Shown piece by piece: positions 49,056 through 57,702 of a DNA stretch of 64,000 bases. The first letter of the stretch is position 1; each line of letters opens with the position of its first letter. Origin of the DNA: DATARH01 sp035534855 (GTDB taxonomy: Bacteria > Pseudomonadota > Alphaproteobacteria > ATCC43930 > CGMCC-115725). Made by a program: the position numbers and the translations under genes. The notes under the pieces are model-generated. The model saw only the letters and a program-made list of their open reading frames with translations, searched no databases and was not told the DNA's origin. The stretch covers positions 4,310 through 68,309 of the forward strand of contig DATLRD010000090.1 in NCBI GenBank assembly GCA_035534855.1. Reading direction: 5' to 3'.

Positions 49056-50188
49056 GCGACACCCATGGTTCAGAGGGCCGCACCGAACAGGCCACGCCGC
49101 GACGGCTGGAAAAGGCGCGCGAGGAAGGCCAGATCATCCGCGCCCATTCGGTCGCCGGCGCGGCGGTGCTGGTGGCCGGCGCGTTTGTGCTGCTGATCGG
49201 CGGCAGCAAGCTCGTGGCACTGCTCGAAACGAGCCTGCGCTCGGGGTTGAGCCTCGCCCCCGAGCCGATGCGCGAGCCATCGCGCCTGCTAGAGGCGGCC
49301 GGCGACGTATTGCGGCCGGGCTTCGCGGCGCTGGCGCCGTTTCTGCTCCTGATGGCGGCGGTCGCCTTCGTCACTGATCTGGCGATCGGCGGCTGGATAT
49401 TTACGCCGCAGCCGCTCATGCCCAAGGCCGACCGGATCAACCCGATCAGCGGCTTCGGCAGGCTGTTTTCCAGTGATGCGGCGGCCGAGATCGTCAAGGC
49501 GCTGGTCAAGACCGCGGTGATCGGGGCGGTCGCGTATTGGCTGGTGCGCGCGCGGCTCGACCGGTTTCTGCACGTCGCGGCCGAAACCTGGCCGTTTGCC
49601 CTGCAGCAGGTCGCCGCGCTGATCGCCAACATCCTGCTCGTGCTCGCGGTGGCGCTGGCGCTGGTGACGGCGCTGGAAGTGCCCTACCAGATCTGGTCGT
49701 TCCGTAGGCGCCTGCGGATGTCGCACCAGGACATCAAGGACGAACATCGCGAGACCGACGGAAATCCGCAGACCCGCCGCCGCATCCGCAGCCTGCGCCT
49801 GAAGCTGGCTCGCGCGCGGATGATGACCGAAGTGCCAAAGGCCGATGTGGTCGTCACCAACCCACAGCATTACGCGGCGGCGCTGAGCTATGACGAAAAC
49901 CGGATGCGGGCGCCGCGCCTGGTCGCCAAGGGTACCGGGCTGGTCGCGTTGCGCATCCGCGAACTCGCCGCCGAGCACGGCGTGCCGATCATCGAGGCGC
50001 CGCCGCTGACCCGCGCGATCTGCCGCTATGTCGAACTCGGCAGCGAGATCCCGACCGGGCTCTACGGCGCGGTGGCCGAGGTGCTGGCTTACGTCTACCG
50101 GCTGCGCGCGGCCCGGACTGCCGGGCGGCCGTCGCCGACCGCGCCGCAGGACGGCCGCTTTGAGCCGCCGGCGGAGTTCGATGCGTAA
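49052..50188 (+). CDS. flhB: flagellar export switch protein FlhB, NPQH variant
   Basis: FlhB switches export specificity after self-cleavage in its cytoplasmic domain. The protein is 378 aa. It has the EQATPRRLEKAREEGQIIRAHS start, about four membrane segments, and FRRRLRMSHQDIKDEHRETDGNPQTRRRIRSL. The cleavage motif reads N270-P271-Q272-H273 instead of NPTH; Asn, Pro and His, the residues most important for cleavage, remain. TTG 49052 overlaps the fliR stop. The Pro-rich C-terminal tail is poorly conserved. Confidence 0.96.
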   Translation: MSDTHGSEGRTEQATPRRLEKAREEGQIIRAHSVAGAAVLVAGAFVLLIGGSKLVALLETSLRSGLSLAPEPMREPSRLLEAAGDVLRPGFAALAPFLLLMAAVAFVTDLAIGGWIFTPQPLMPKADRINPISGFGRLFSSDAAAEIVKALVKTAVIGAVAYWLVRARLDRFLHVAAETWPFALQQVAALIANILLVLAVALALVTALEVPYQIWSFRRRLRMSHQDIKDEHRETDGNPQTRRRIRSLRLKLARARMMTEVPKADVVVTNPQHYAAALSYDENRMRAPRLVAKGTGLVALRIRELAAEHGVPIIEAPPLTRAICRYVELGSEIPTGLYGAVAEVLAYVYRLRAARTAGRPSPTAPQDGRFEPPAEFDA

Positions 50189-50210
50189 GCCGGCGGCGGC
50201 GCGTTGCGGG

Positions 50211-50573
50211 TCAGGCAGCGCCGAGCGAATGCCGCGCCGCGGGGCGCTGCTCGCTGCCATCGGAATTGTAGGACCGGTGCAGGTCGATCCGGCGCAGGCG
50301 GTCGAGCGCCGCCGTCAGGTGACGCAGCATTGCGCCGCAGATGATTGCGTTGTCGCGGTTGTAGCGGGCCAGCCGGGTCAGCGTTTCGAGGTCGGGCAGC
50401 GGCGTGTCGGGCGCTGCCACCGCGGCCTCGATCGTCTCTGCCAGGCTGAGCTTGCGGCGCGTCACCGCGTTGATCGCCTCGGCGCCGCCCGAGAGCAACG
50501 TCGCGCGTTCCTCTTCGAGCACCGCCGTCAACTCGTCGAGCAGGGCAGAAAGCCGGCCAGGCTGAGTGGTCAT
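50211..50573 (-). CDS. flgN: flagellar chaperone FlgN
   Basis: This 120-aa helical protein is of the FlgN kind, the export chaperone for FlgK and FlgL. LSALLDELTAVLEEERATLLSGGAEAINAVTRRKLSLAETIEAA and LARYNRDNAIICGAMLRHLTAAL fit the family. The C-terminal SYNSDGSEQRPAARHSLGAA is like the substrate-binding tail. It lies 18 bp after flgA, on the opposite strand to the flanking flagellar genes. A second FlgN-like gene is found just before flgK. Confidence 0.85.
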   Translation of the reverse strand: MTTQPGRLSALLDELTAVLEEERATLLSGGAEAINAVTRRKLSLAETIEAAVAAPDTPLPDLETLTRLARYNRDNAIICGAMLRHLTAALDRLRRIDLHRSYNSDGSEQRPAARHSLGAA

Positions 50574-50591
50574 GGGCGTGCCCTCGCTCCG

Positions 50592-51302
50592 CTAGAATTT
50601 CAGCTCGACGCCGCCGTCGCTGTCGACCATCGCCCGCAGCGTCTTCTGCGTCTCGGGGTTGCGCACTTCGATGCTGTCGCCGACCCGGCCGTCTTCGAGC
50701 GCCAGCGCCGCGGTTCGGATCGTCATCGTCGGGTCGCGCAGGGTCAGCACCACTTTTTGCCCACGGTGCACGGCGATCGGCAGGTCGAGCAGCGACGACA
50801 GGATCGGCGCACCCATCGGCAGCCCGGCGCGCAGGATCTTGCCCTCGGCCTGACGCGGGTCGGTCAGCACCCCGCCGGTCGCGGTGAACATGTCGACCCG
50901 GCCGCGTGTCAGATCGCGTGGGCTGAGCGCCCGGTTCGGGACCAGGTTGGTGGCGGCGACCACCGCCTCGACCCAGGCGTGCAGATGCACCGGCACGTAG
51001 ATGGCCCAGGCCGGCGCCGCGCAGGTCACCTCGGCCGACATCACCGCCGCGTCGTTGGGCGGCAGGGTCACGTCGACCGACGGGCATTCCGGCAGCTGAA
51101 GTCGCGGATCAATCGACCCGACCTCGATACCGATATTCGTGCCCTTGATTACTGGAAGTCGCGGCTGCACCGCCGCCTTGACCGCCGCCTTGATCGTCAT
51201 CGGGTCTTCGATTGCGCCGGCCGCAGCGAGGCTCACCTTGGCGAAAAACGCTGCCGTAATGCCAACTAGCAGCAACCACCGCATCGAATACTGGCGCATC
51301 AT
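50592..51302 (-). CDS. flgA: flagellar basal body P-ring formation protein FlgA
   Basis: FlgA is the periplasmic chaperone for P-ring (FlgI) assembly. The protein is 236 aa with a signal peptide (MRWLLLVGITAAFFAKVSLAAAG). The C-terminal SAF/ChapFlgA domain is seen: LVPNRALSPRDLTRGRVDMFTATGGVLTDPRQAEGKILRAGLPMGAPIL and IAVHRGQKVVLTLRDPTMTIRTAALALEDGRVGDSIEVRNPETQKTLRAMV. The start could be 51302 or one codon later. It is divergent from flgB across about 110 bp and leads the flgA-flgN pair. Confidence 0.94.
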   Translation of the reverse strand: MMRQYSMRWLLLVGITAAFFAKVSLAAAGAIEDPMTIKAAVKAAVQPRLPVIKGTNIGIEVGSIDPRLQLPECPSVDVTLPPNDAAVMSAEVTCAAPAWAIYVPVHLHAWVEAVVAATNLVPNRALSPRDLTRGRVDMFTATGGVLTDPRQAEGKILRAGLPMGAPILSSLLDLPIAVHRGQKVVLTLRDPTMTIRTAALALEDGRVGDSIEVRNPETQKTLRAMVDSDGGVELKF

Positions 51303-51339
51303 CTGAACTTTCCCCTTGCGCCTTTCGCAACATCGCATT

Positions 51340-51367
51340 AGCATACCGAAAATCGGAAATTCGGCAA
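51340..51367 (-). promoter_or_regulatory. possible flgA promoter
   Basis: On the minus strand TTGCCG (51367-51362) and TATGCT (51345-51340) are 16 bp apart in the AT-richer flgA-flgB gap. The match is partial. The same gap carries repeated CGGAAA/TTCGG elements (about 51346-51378) that could bind a regulator of both divergent units. No clear plus-strand promoter for flgB was found. Confidence 0.33.
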
Positions 51368-51410
51368 GTTCGGAAAGTCTGCGAGCAGCATATTTCGGTT
51401 GGAGAGCGGA

Positions 51411-51872
51411 TTGGTTGCCGGAGTGCTTGATACTGGACTTGATTTCTACCGCCAGGTGCTGGCCGTACGCGGCTATCGCCAGGAAGTGCTGGCGGCCGAC
51501 ATCGCCAATGCCAGCACGCCGGGGTTCAAGGCGGTCGATGTCGATTTTGCCGCGGCGCTGAAGCAGGCCGCCGGAGGTGCCGGCGCGGATGTTTCGGCCG
51601 GCGGGCCGGCGCGGGCATGGCTCGTCGACGATCCGCGCCAGATGCAGCCATCGGGCGCTGCCGCCGGCGGCAGCTCGGTTGCCGATGCGGTCAAGTACCA
51701 GGTCGGCACCGAGGTGACGCTCGACGGCAACAGCGTCGACCTCGATCACGAAAAGACCGAGGCGGCGGCCAACGGCGTCGACTATGAGGCGGTGGCGACC
51801 TTTACCACCCAGACGCTGCGGATGCTGGCTACCGCGATCAACGGTAGTCCAGGTCAGGCAAGCGGGGCATAG
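51411..51872 (+). CDS. flgB: flagellar basal body rod protein FlgB
   Basis: FlgB is a proximal rod subunit. The protein is 153 aa. The rod-family N-terminus (FYRQVLAVRGYRQEVLAADIANASTPGFKAVDVDF) and the C-terminal helix (VDYEAVATFTTQTLRMLATAI) are present. TTG at 51411 is chosen because GGAG lies 6-7 nt before it; TTG 51399 is an alternative adding four residues. It is the first gene of the rod-hook block. Confidence 0.93.
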   Translation: MVAGVLDTGLDFYRQVLAVRGYRQEVLAADIANASTPGFKAVDVDFAAALKQAAGGAGADVSAGGPARAWLVDDPRQMQPSGAAAGGSSVADAVKYQVGTEVTLDGNSVDLDHEKTEAAANGVDYEAVATFTTQTLRMLATAINGSPGQASGA

Positions 51873-51875
51873 ACG

Positions 51876-52295
51876 ATGTCACTGCTCGGGGTGTTGGGGA
51901 TTTCCGGCTCGGGCATGACCGCCGAGTCCGAGCGGTTGTCGGCGGTGGCGAGCAACATCGCCAACGCCAATACGATGACGAGTTCCACCGGCCAGCCCTA
52001 CCGGGCGCGCGAGGTGGTGTTTCAGGCGGTGCCGGCAGATGGCGGGAACAACGGCCCCGCATCGGCCGGGATGGCCGGGGTCAAGGTTGCCGCGGTGGTC
52101 GAAAGCAACGCCCCGCTCAAGCAGGTTTACGACCCGGGCAGCAGCTTTGCCGATGCCAACGGCTACGTGCAGATGCCCAACGTCAACCCGGTTGACGAGA
52201 TGGTTAACATGCTGTCGGCGCAGCAGGACTACCAGGCCGATCTCGAGGCGTTCAACGTCGCCAAGACCTTGGCCCTTCACACGTTGCAGATCTAG
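51876..52295 (+). CDS. flgC: flagellar basal body rod protein FlgC
   Basis: FlgC is a proximal rod subunit, 139 aa. The family start (ISGSGMTAESERLSAVASNIANANT), the central YRAREVVFQAVP and the C-terminal NVNPVDEMVNMLSAQQDYQADLEAFNVAKTLALHTLQI are all present. It starts 3 bp after flgB. Confidence 0.97.
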   Translation: MSLLGVLGISGSGMTAESERLSAVASNIANANTMTSSTGQPYRAREVVFQAVPADGGNNGPASAGMAGVKVAAVVESNAPLKQVYDPGSSFADANGYVQMPNVNPVDEMVNMLSAQQDYQADLEAFNVAKTLALHTLQI

Positions 52296-52317
52296 CCCAG
52301 GGGTACGGGAGCGTGCG

Positions 52318-52980
52318 ATGAGCCTCGTTTCGACGATGCCGCCGACGGTGACAACCCTGCCGCAGGGAACCCAGATTCCCAGCGCGGCCGCCAGCAATAC
52401 GACGCTGACCCAAAACAACTTCCTGCAACTGCTGACCGCCCAGCTGCAGCACCAGGACCCGTTGAACCCGCTAAGCCCGAGCGATTTCGCCGCACAGTTG
52501 GCGCAGTTTTCGACCGCGACGGGGGTGCAGAGCCTCAACACTACGATGAACGCTGCGGGCGGCATCCAGGCCGCCGGTCTCGTCGGCCACAATGTTGCGG
52601 TCGCCGGCAATACGCTCGTGCTGGGCAGCGGCGGCGCCGCAACCGGCGCGTTTTCACTGTCGGGTGCGGCCAAGGACGTCCAGGTGACGGTATCGAACTC
52701 GAGCGGCAACTTGGTCGCCGTGCTCGACCTTGGGTCAATGGCGGCCGGCAGCCAGACCTTCACGTGGAACGGCCAGTCGATCGCCGGCACGACTTTGCCG
52801 GCCGGCAACTACAGCTTTGCTGTGGCGCCGACCTCGGCCGGCAGCACAGCGGTATCGGCGACCCCGTATTCGGTGGTGCCGGTCACCGCCGTCGTCCTCA
52901 ACGCCCAGAATGGGCCGACGCTCAATCTTGGCGACGGCGCGGCGCCAGTGGCGCTCAGCGCGGTGCAGCAGGTGTTCTAA
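52318..52980 (+). CDS. flgD: flagellar hook assembly protein FlgD
   Basis: FlgD is the hook cap that allows hook subunits to assemble. The protein is 220 aa. The N-terminal export/cap motif LTQNNFLQLLTAQLQHQDPLNPLSPSDFAAQLAQFST is typical. The C-terminal part has the FlgD Ig-like domain (FTWNGQSIAGTTLPAGNYSFAV). ATG 52318 has GGGAG upstream. It lies 22 bp after flgC. Confidence 0.95.
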   Translation: MSLVSTMPPTVTTLPQGTQIPSAAASNTTLTQNNFLQLLTAQLQHQDPLNPLSPSDFAAQLAQFSTATGVQSLNTTMNAAGGIQAAGLVGHNVAVAGNTLVLGSGGAATGAFSLSGAAKDVQVTVSNSSGNLVAVLDLGSMAAGSQTFTWNGQSIAGTTLPAGNYSFAVAPTSAGSTAVSATPYSVVPVTAVVLNAQNGPTLNLGDGAAPVALSAVQQVF

Positions 52981-53002
52981 CCCCCAGGGACGGAGTCAGC
53001 AG

Positions 53003-54247
53003 ATGTCTCTCCTCGTCGAACTCTCGGGCGTGCAGGCCGCGCAGACCCAAATCGACACGGTCGGCAACAACATCGCTAATGTGGCGACGGCCGGGTTCAA
53101 GGGCTCGACCGCCGATTTCTCAGACGTTTACGCCGGCTCACTGGTCGGCGCCGCCGGCGCGAATACCACACCTGGACAGGGGGTCAACACCACCAGCCTG
53201 GCGCAGCTTTTCACCGAGGGCACGATCAACCAGACCGGCAACCCGCTGAACGTAGCAATCAACGGCAACGGGTTTTTCCAGCTGCAGACGCCGGCTGGCA
53301 TCGCCTATGGCCGCAACGGCAACTTCCAGATCAACAGCAGCGGGTATCTGGTAACCGACGCCGGCGCCCAGGTCATGGGGTTCTCGCCGCCGGTGCCGGG
53401 CAGCAGCGCCAATGGCGTAATCGAGCCGATCAAGGTGCCAGGCGGCAATATCAGCGCGGTGCCTACCGCGAATTTGACGCTAAACGTCAATCTGCCGTCG
53501 ACCGATGCGCCGATCAACACGACGACCAATCCGTTCAGCGTCACGAATGCCAGCAGCTATGATGAAAGCACCACCACGGCGGTGTACGACAGCCTCGGGG
53601 TATCCCATACGTTAACCACCTATTTCACCCAGGTCAGCGGCTCGGGCACACCCAACCAGTGGCAGACGCACTGGCAGTTGAGCGACACCTCGGGCACTGC
53701 AGTGGCTTCGGGCAGCGGGCCGATGCTGAACTTCAACAGCGCCGGCCAGCTCACCTCGGGCAGCGGCACGATCACGATCAACAACTTGCCCAGCGGTGCG
53801 GCCAATCTGAACATCGTCCAGTCATTCTCCGGCACGTCGCTGTCGAACCTCACGTTCGGGGTCAATTCGATCAGCAATGACGGTAACGGCGCCGGCCAGT
53901 TCACCGGGGTGGAGATCTCATCCGACGGGGCGATCACCGGCCAGTTCAGCAATGGCTTGACGCGGACCTACGGCACCCTCGCGTTGGCCGCTTTCGCCAA
54001 CCCGCAGGGCCTCGTTCCGACCTCGAACAATGTCTGGCAGGCGTCGATCGCCTCGGGCAACCCGGTGCTCAACACGCCCGGCTCGGCGGGGCTCGGCACT
54101 GTGCAATCCGGCGCACTCGAGGGGTCGAACGTCGATCTGTCGGCGCAGCTCGTCAACCTGATCGCCGCCCAGCAGGCGTACCAGGCAAATGTCCAGGGCA
54201 TCAACGTCGAGCAGCAGAACGTGCAGCGCCTGCTGACCATCCAGTAG
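53003..54247 (+). CDS. flgE: flagellar hook protein FlgE
   Basis: FlgE polymerises into the hook. The protein is 414 aa. The rod-type N-terminus (LVELSGVQAAQTQIDTVGNNIANVATAGFKGSTADFSDVY) and C-terminus (GALEGSNVDLSAQLVNLIAAQQAYQANVQGINVEQQNVQRLLTIQ) flank the hook core (GFFQLQTPAGIAYGRNGNFQ). The Thr/Asn/Ser-rich middle is the variable surface domain. The ATG at 53003 has GGAG upstream. It follows flgD by 22 bp. Confidence 0.96.
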   Translation: MSLLVELSGVQAAQTQIDTVGNNIANVATAGFKGSTADFSDVYAGSLVGAAGANTTPGQGVNTTSLAQLFTEGTINQTGNPLNVAINGNGFFQLQTPAGIAYGRNGNFQINSSGYLVTDAGAQVMGFSPPVPGSSANGVIEPIKVPGGNISAVPTANLTLNVNLPSTDAPINTTTNPFSVTNASSYDESTTTAVYDSLGVSHTLTTYFTQVSGSGTPNQWQTHWQLSDTSGTAVASGSGPMLNFNSAGQLTSGSGTITINNLPSGAANLNIVQSFSGTSLSNLTFGVNSISNDGNGAGQFTGVEISSDGAITGQFSNGLTRTYGTLALAAFANPQGLVPTSNNVWQASIASGNPVLNTPGSAGLGTVQSGALEGSNVDLSAQLVNLIAAQQAYQANVQGINVEQQNVQRLLTIQ

Positions 54248-54289
54248 CCGCGCGGCCCCAATGACCCAGAACGTGCCGAGTGAGATAGG

Positions 54290-55033
54290 ATGAGTGAGCA
54301 ACTGCTCTATCTGGCGCTGAGCGGGCTGAATGCGACGATGGATCGCATCACCGCGAACACCAACAATCTGGCCAATGCCAACACCACGGCGTTCAAGGCG
54401 CAGCGCCCGGTGTTTCAGGCCTTTCCACTGTATGGCCAGGGGCTGGCCGATCGCGTCGATGTCGGCGCCGAGCAGGACACTGCCAACTTTCAGCCGGGCC
54501 CGATCCAGCAGACCGGGAACAAGCTCGATGTCGCGGTCAGCGGCAGCGGCTGGATCGCGGTGCGTGCCACCGACGGCTCGACCGCGCTGACCCGCAACGG
54601 CTCGCTGTCGCTGTCGCCGACCCACGTGCTGCAAACCAGCGACGGCCACCCGGTGCTCGGCTCCGGTGGGGGGCCGATCACCCTGCCGCCGATGCAGAAT
54701 ATCACGATCGGCAAGGACGGCACGATCTCCGGTGCGCTCGAAGGGCAGAGCCCCGACCAGATTGTCGCGCTGAACCGGATACTGTTGGTGAACCCGCCGG
54801 CAAAGGCGCTGCAGCGCCGGACCGACGGGCTGTTCACCGACACTGCCGGTGTGGCAAAACCAGATCCCACGGTGCAGTTGCAGGTAGGCGCGCTCGAAGG
54901 CAGCAACGCCGACACCGTCGGGATCATGATGAGCATGCTGGAAAACACCCGCATGTTCCAGATGCAGACCCAACTGACGCACCTGGTGCTGAGCGCCCAG
55001 CAGAGCCAGGGCACCCCCCTCAGCATTACTTGA
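54290..55033 (+). CDS. flgF: flagellar basal body rod protein FlgF
   Basis: FlgF is a proximal-rod protein of 247 aa. LYLALSGLNATMDRITANTNNLANANTTAFKAQRPVFQA is the rod N-terminus, ALTRNGSLSLSPTHVLQTSDGHPVLG the central block, and GALEGSNADTVGIMMSMLENTRMFQMQTQL the conserved C-terminal region. Calling it FlgF rather than FlgG rests on its length, order and closeness to the intact FlgG that follows. Confidence 0.94.
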   Translation: MSEQLLYLALSGLNATMDRITANTNNLANANTTAFKAQRPVFQAFPLYGQGLADRVDVGAEQDTANFQPGPIQQTGNKLDVAVSGSGWIAVRATDGSTALTRNGSLSLSPTHVLQTSDGHPVLGSGGGPITLPPMQNITIGKDGTISGALEGQSPDQIVALNRILLVNPPAKALQRRTDGLFTDTAGVAKPDPTVQLQVGALEGSNADTVGIMMSMLENTRMFQMQTQLTHLVLSAQQSQGTPLSIT

Positions 55034-55066
55034 GCTTGAGCGGCGAGCCGCCGCGGAGGTCCGAAA

Positions 55067-55855
55067 ATGATGCAGTCGCTGGCCGTGGTTCGCACCGGCC
55101 TCGAGGGCGAACAGACCAAGATGGACATCATTTCCAACAACCTGGCCAATATCAACACGGCCGGGTTCAAGAAGATGCGTCCGATCTTCAACGACCTGCT
55201 GTACCAGAACGCGACCCAGCCCGGCGGCTTCACCTCGCAGGCGACCAACTACCCGTCCGGGCTGCAGCAGGGCACCGGGGCCAATGTGGTGGCGACCGAG
55301 CCGGTGGTGACCCAGGGCAGCCTCGAACAGACCGGCAATGCCCTCGACCTCGCGATAAACGGCGGCGGCTACTTCCAGATATTGCTGCCGTCGGGCCAAC
55401 TCGCCTACAGCCGCGACGGCAGCTTTCAGTTGAGCGCGACCGGCCAAGTCGTCACCGCGACCGGCAACGCGCTGCAGCCGCCGATCACCATTCCGCGCGG
55501 CGCGCTCAGCGTCACGGTCGGTACCGACGGCACGGTCAGCGTGCAGATCCAGGGGCAGGCCAATCCGTCGCAAGTCGGGCTGATCCAGCTCGCCAATTTC
55601 GTCAATCCCGCGGGGTTGCAGAATACCGGCGGCAATCTGGCGATCCAGACCCAGGCATCCGGTCCGCCGGTAACCGGGCAGCCGAGCCAGAACGGGCTCG
55701 GGACGGTGGCGCAGGGTTATCTCGAAGGGTCGAACGTATCGGTCGTCGACGAGATGATCGACATGATCGCGACGCAGCGCGCCTATGAGCTTAATACGCA
55801 GGCGGCCAAGAGCGTCGACAATATGCTTGGCTACCTCACCCAGACTGCGTCGTGA
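55067..55855 (+). CDS. flgG: flagellar distal rod protein FlgG
   Basis: FlgG forms the distal rod. The protein is 262 aa, the usual length. SLAVVRTGLEGEQTKMDIISNNLANINTAGFKKMRPIFNDLLYQ, GNALDLAINGGGYFQI, LAYSRDGSFQLSATGQVVTATGNALQP and EGSNVSVVDEMIDMIATQRAYELNTQAAKSVDNMLGYL are textbook FlgG. The stop overlaps the flgH GTG start by 4 bp. Confidence 0.98.
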   Translation: MMQSLAVVRTGLEGEQTKMDIISNNLANINTAGFKKMRPIFNDLLYQNATQPGGFTSQATNYPSGLQQGTGANVVATEPVVTQGSLEQTGNALDLAINGGGYFQILLPSGQLAYSRDGSFQLSATGQVVTATGNALQPPITIPRGALSVTVGTDGTVSVQIQGQANPSQVGLIQLANFVNPAGLQNTGGNLAIQTQASGPPVTGQPSQNGLGTVAQGYLEGSNVSVVDEMIDMIATQRAYELNTQAAKSVDNMLGYLTQTAS

Positions 55856-56592
55856 ATCCGCGCTGCCGAGTTTCGCCCGGGGCGGTGCTTCTGGTGCTCG
55901 GCAGCGGTCTGGCCGCGTGTCAGGGGCCGGCCCCGCCGCACAAGAGCGACATGCTGGCACAGCTCGACCACCTGCCTGGCGATCGCCCGATCTCGGCGCC
56001 GGTCACCAACGGCGCGATCTATCAGAGCAACGTGCAGGGCGCCGGTGGGTTTGAACTGTTCCGCGATCACCGGGTATGGCAGATCGGCGACATCGTCACG
56101 GTGCAGATCACCCAGAACGCCGCCGCGAGCAAGAACGTCAGCCAGAATCTCGGCCGCACCGACAACGTCTCCAGCACGCTCACCAACCTGTTCGGCCTGC
56201 CGACCTCGTTCGGCCATTCGAGCGCGACCTCCAAGTTCAACCCCAACCTGAACTATTCCAGCAACAACACCTTCGCCGGCAGCGGCGCGACCGCGCAGAA
56301 CGACAGCTTTGTCACCACGGTCTCGGCGATGGTGCACCGCATCCGGCCGAATGGGGATCTGGTCATCGCCGGCACCGACGAAATCAAGCTGGTCGGCGGC
56401 CCGGAATACATCCGCATCGCCGGGGTGGTGCGCCCCGAAGACCTTTCGGGCAACGTCGTCAACTCGACCCAGATGGCCGAGGCGCATATCGAGTTCAGCG
56501 GCGATGGCGAAACCTATCTCGCACCCAAGATGGGGCTGTTGCAGCGGCTGTTCCTCTCGGTGAGTACGGTATGGCCGGGCGACTGGTTCTAG
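55852..56592 (+). CDS. flgH: flagellar L-ring lipoprotein FlgH
   Basis: FlgH forms the outer-membrane L-ring. The protein is 246 aa with a lipoprotein signal (lipobox LAAC, Cys23). GAIYQSNVQGAGGFELFRDHRVWQIGDIVTVQITQNAAASKNV and NGDLVIAGTDEIKLVGGPEYIRIAGVVRPEDLSGNVVNSTQMAEAHIEFSGDG are characteristic. GTG 55852 overlaps flgG. Its end overlaps the flgI start by 22 bp. Confidence 0.96.
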   Translation: MNPRCRVSPGAVLLVLGSGLAACQGPAPPHKSDMLAQLDHLPGDRPISAPVTNGAIYQSNVQGAGGFELFRDHRVWQIGDIVTVQITQNAAASKNVSQNLGRTDNVSSTLTNLFGLPTSFGHSSATSKFNPNLNYSSNNTFAGSGATAQNDSFVTTVSAMVHRIRPNGDLVIAGTDEIKLVGGPEYIRIAGVVRPEDLSGNVVNSTQMAEAHIEFSGDGETYLAPKMGLLQRLFLSVSTVWPGDWF

Positions 56593-57701
56593 CCATCACA
56601 GCGCTGGTCGCGCTGGTCGCGCTGGTCGCGCTGGTCTGCGGGCTTGCGCCGCAGCCGGCGCAGGCCGAGCGCATCCGCGATCTGGCGCAGGTCGAAGGTG
56701 CGCGCAGCAACCAGCTGATCGGCTATGGGCTGGTCGGCGGGCTGGCGGGAACCGGCGACCAGACGACGCAGGTGCCCTATACCGTCCAGGCAATCACCAA
56801 CATGCTGCGGCAGATGGGCCTGACCCTCAACCCGCAGTCGTTTCTGCAGCCCACCGCGGTGGCGGCCGTCATGGTGACGGCGGAATTGCCGGCGTTCATG
56901 CAGATCGGCCAGCGCATCGACGTCACCGTGTCGGCGATGGGCAACGCCAAGAGCCTGCGCGGCGGCGTGCTGCTGATGACCGAATTGCGCGGCGCCGACG
57001 GCCAGGTCTATGCGATCGCGCAGGGCTCGCTGCTGGTCAGCGGCTTCGAAGCGAGCGGGCAGGCGGCGTCGGCTACGGTCAACATCCCGACCGTCGCGCA
57101 AATCCCGCAGGGCGCCTCCATCGAGCGGCGGGTCGCAGCGAGTTATGCCAATAACGGCATCGTCAGGCTTGATCTCGATCGCCGCTCGTTCGGCAACGCG
57201 GCGCGGATCAGCGACGCGATCAACGCGCGCATGGGGCCGATCGCGGTGGCCGACGGGCCGGCCCAGGTCATGGTCCGCGGGCCGCAGGTGGCCCAGGCAC
57301 AGGTGCAGTTCGTCGCCCGGCTGCTCGACATTCCGGTGACCGTCGAGGCGCCTGACGCGGAGGTCGTGATCGACGCGCAGAGCGGCACCGTCGTCATGGG
57401 GCAGGATGTGCATATCGGCCCCGCGGCGGTGGCCTACGGCATGCTGTCGGTAACCGTCAACGAAACGCCCCAGGTGTCGCAGCCGGGGCCGTTCAGCCGG
57501 GGCCAAACGAAGACGGTACCGCGCACCCAGGTTCAGGCCAGCGAAAAGCCGCTCAAGGTCATCGAGCTGCAAAACGCGCCCCGGGTCTCCGATATCGTGC
57601 GCAACCTGAATGCGATCGGGGCGACCTCGTCCGACCTGATCGCCATTCTTCAGGCGCTAAAAGAGGCCGGCGCGCTGCACGCCCGGATCAAGGTGATCTG
57701 A
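56571..57701 (+). CDS. flgI: flagellar P-ring protein FlgI
   Basis: FlgI forms the periplasmic P-ring. The protein is 376 aa. The signal peptide contains a fourfold ALV repeat and is probably cut after PAQA. ERIRDLAQVEGARSNQLIGYGLVGGLAGTGDQT, the NMLRQMGLTL block and the C-terminal LNAIGATSSDLIAILQALKEAGALHARIKVI are intact. It overlaps flgH by 22 bp and is followed after 1 bp by flgJ. Confidence 0.97.
   Translation: MAGRLVLAITALVALVALVALVCGLAPQPAQAERIRDLAQVEGARSNQLIGYGLVGGLAGTGDQTTQVPYTVQAITNMLRQMGLTLNPQSFLQPTAVAAVMVTAELPAFMQIGQRIDVTVSAMGNAKSLRGGVLLMTELRGADGQVYAIAQGSLLVSGFEASGQAASATVNIPTVAQIPQGASIERRVAASYANNGIVRLDLDRRSFGNAARISDAINARMGPIAVADGPAQVMVRGPQVAQAQVQFVARLLDIPVTVEAPDAEVVIDAQSGTVVMGQDVHIGPAAVAYGMLSVTVNETPQVSQPGPFSRGQTKTVPRTQVQASEKPLKVIELQNAPRVSDIVRNLNAIGATSSDLIAILQALKEAGALHARIKVI
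56601..56636 (+). repeat. four tandem 9-bp repeats in the flgI signal peptide
   Basis: GCGCTGGTC occurs four times head to tail and encodes Ala-Leu-Val four times in the hydrophobic core of the FlgI signal peptide. Copy change would keep the frame and alter the signal length by three residues. It is similar in kind to the 30-bp repeats at 17031. Confidence 0.93.
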
Positions 57702-57702
57702 C

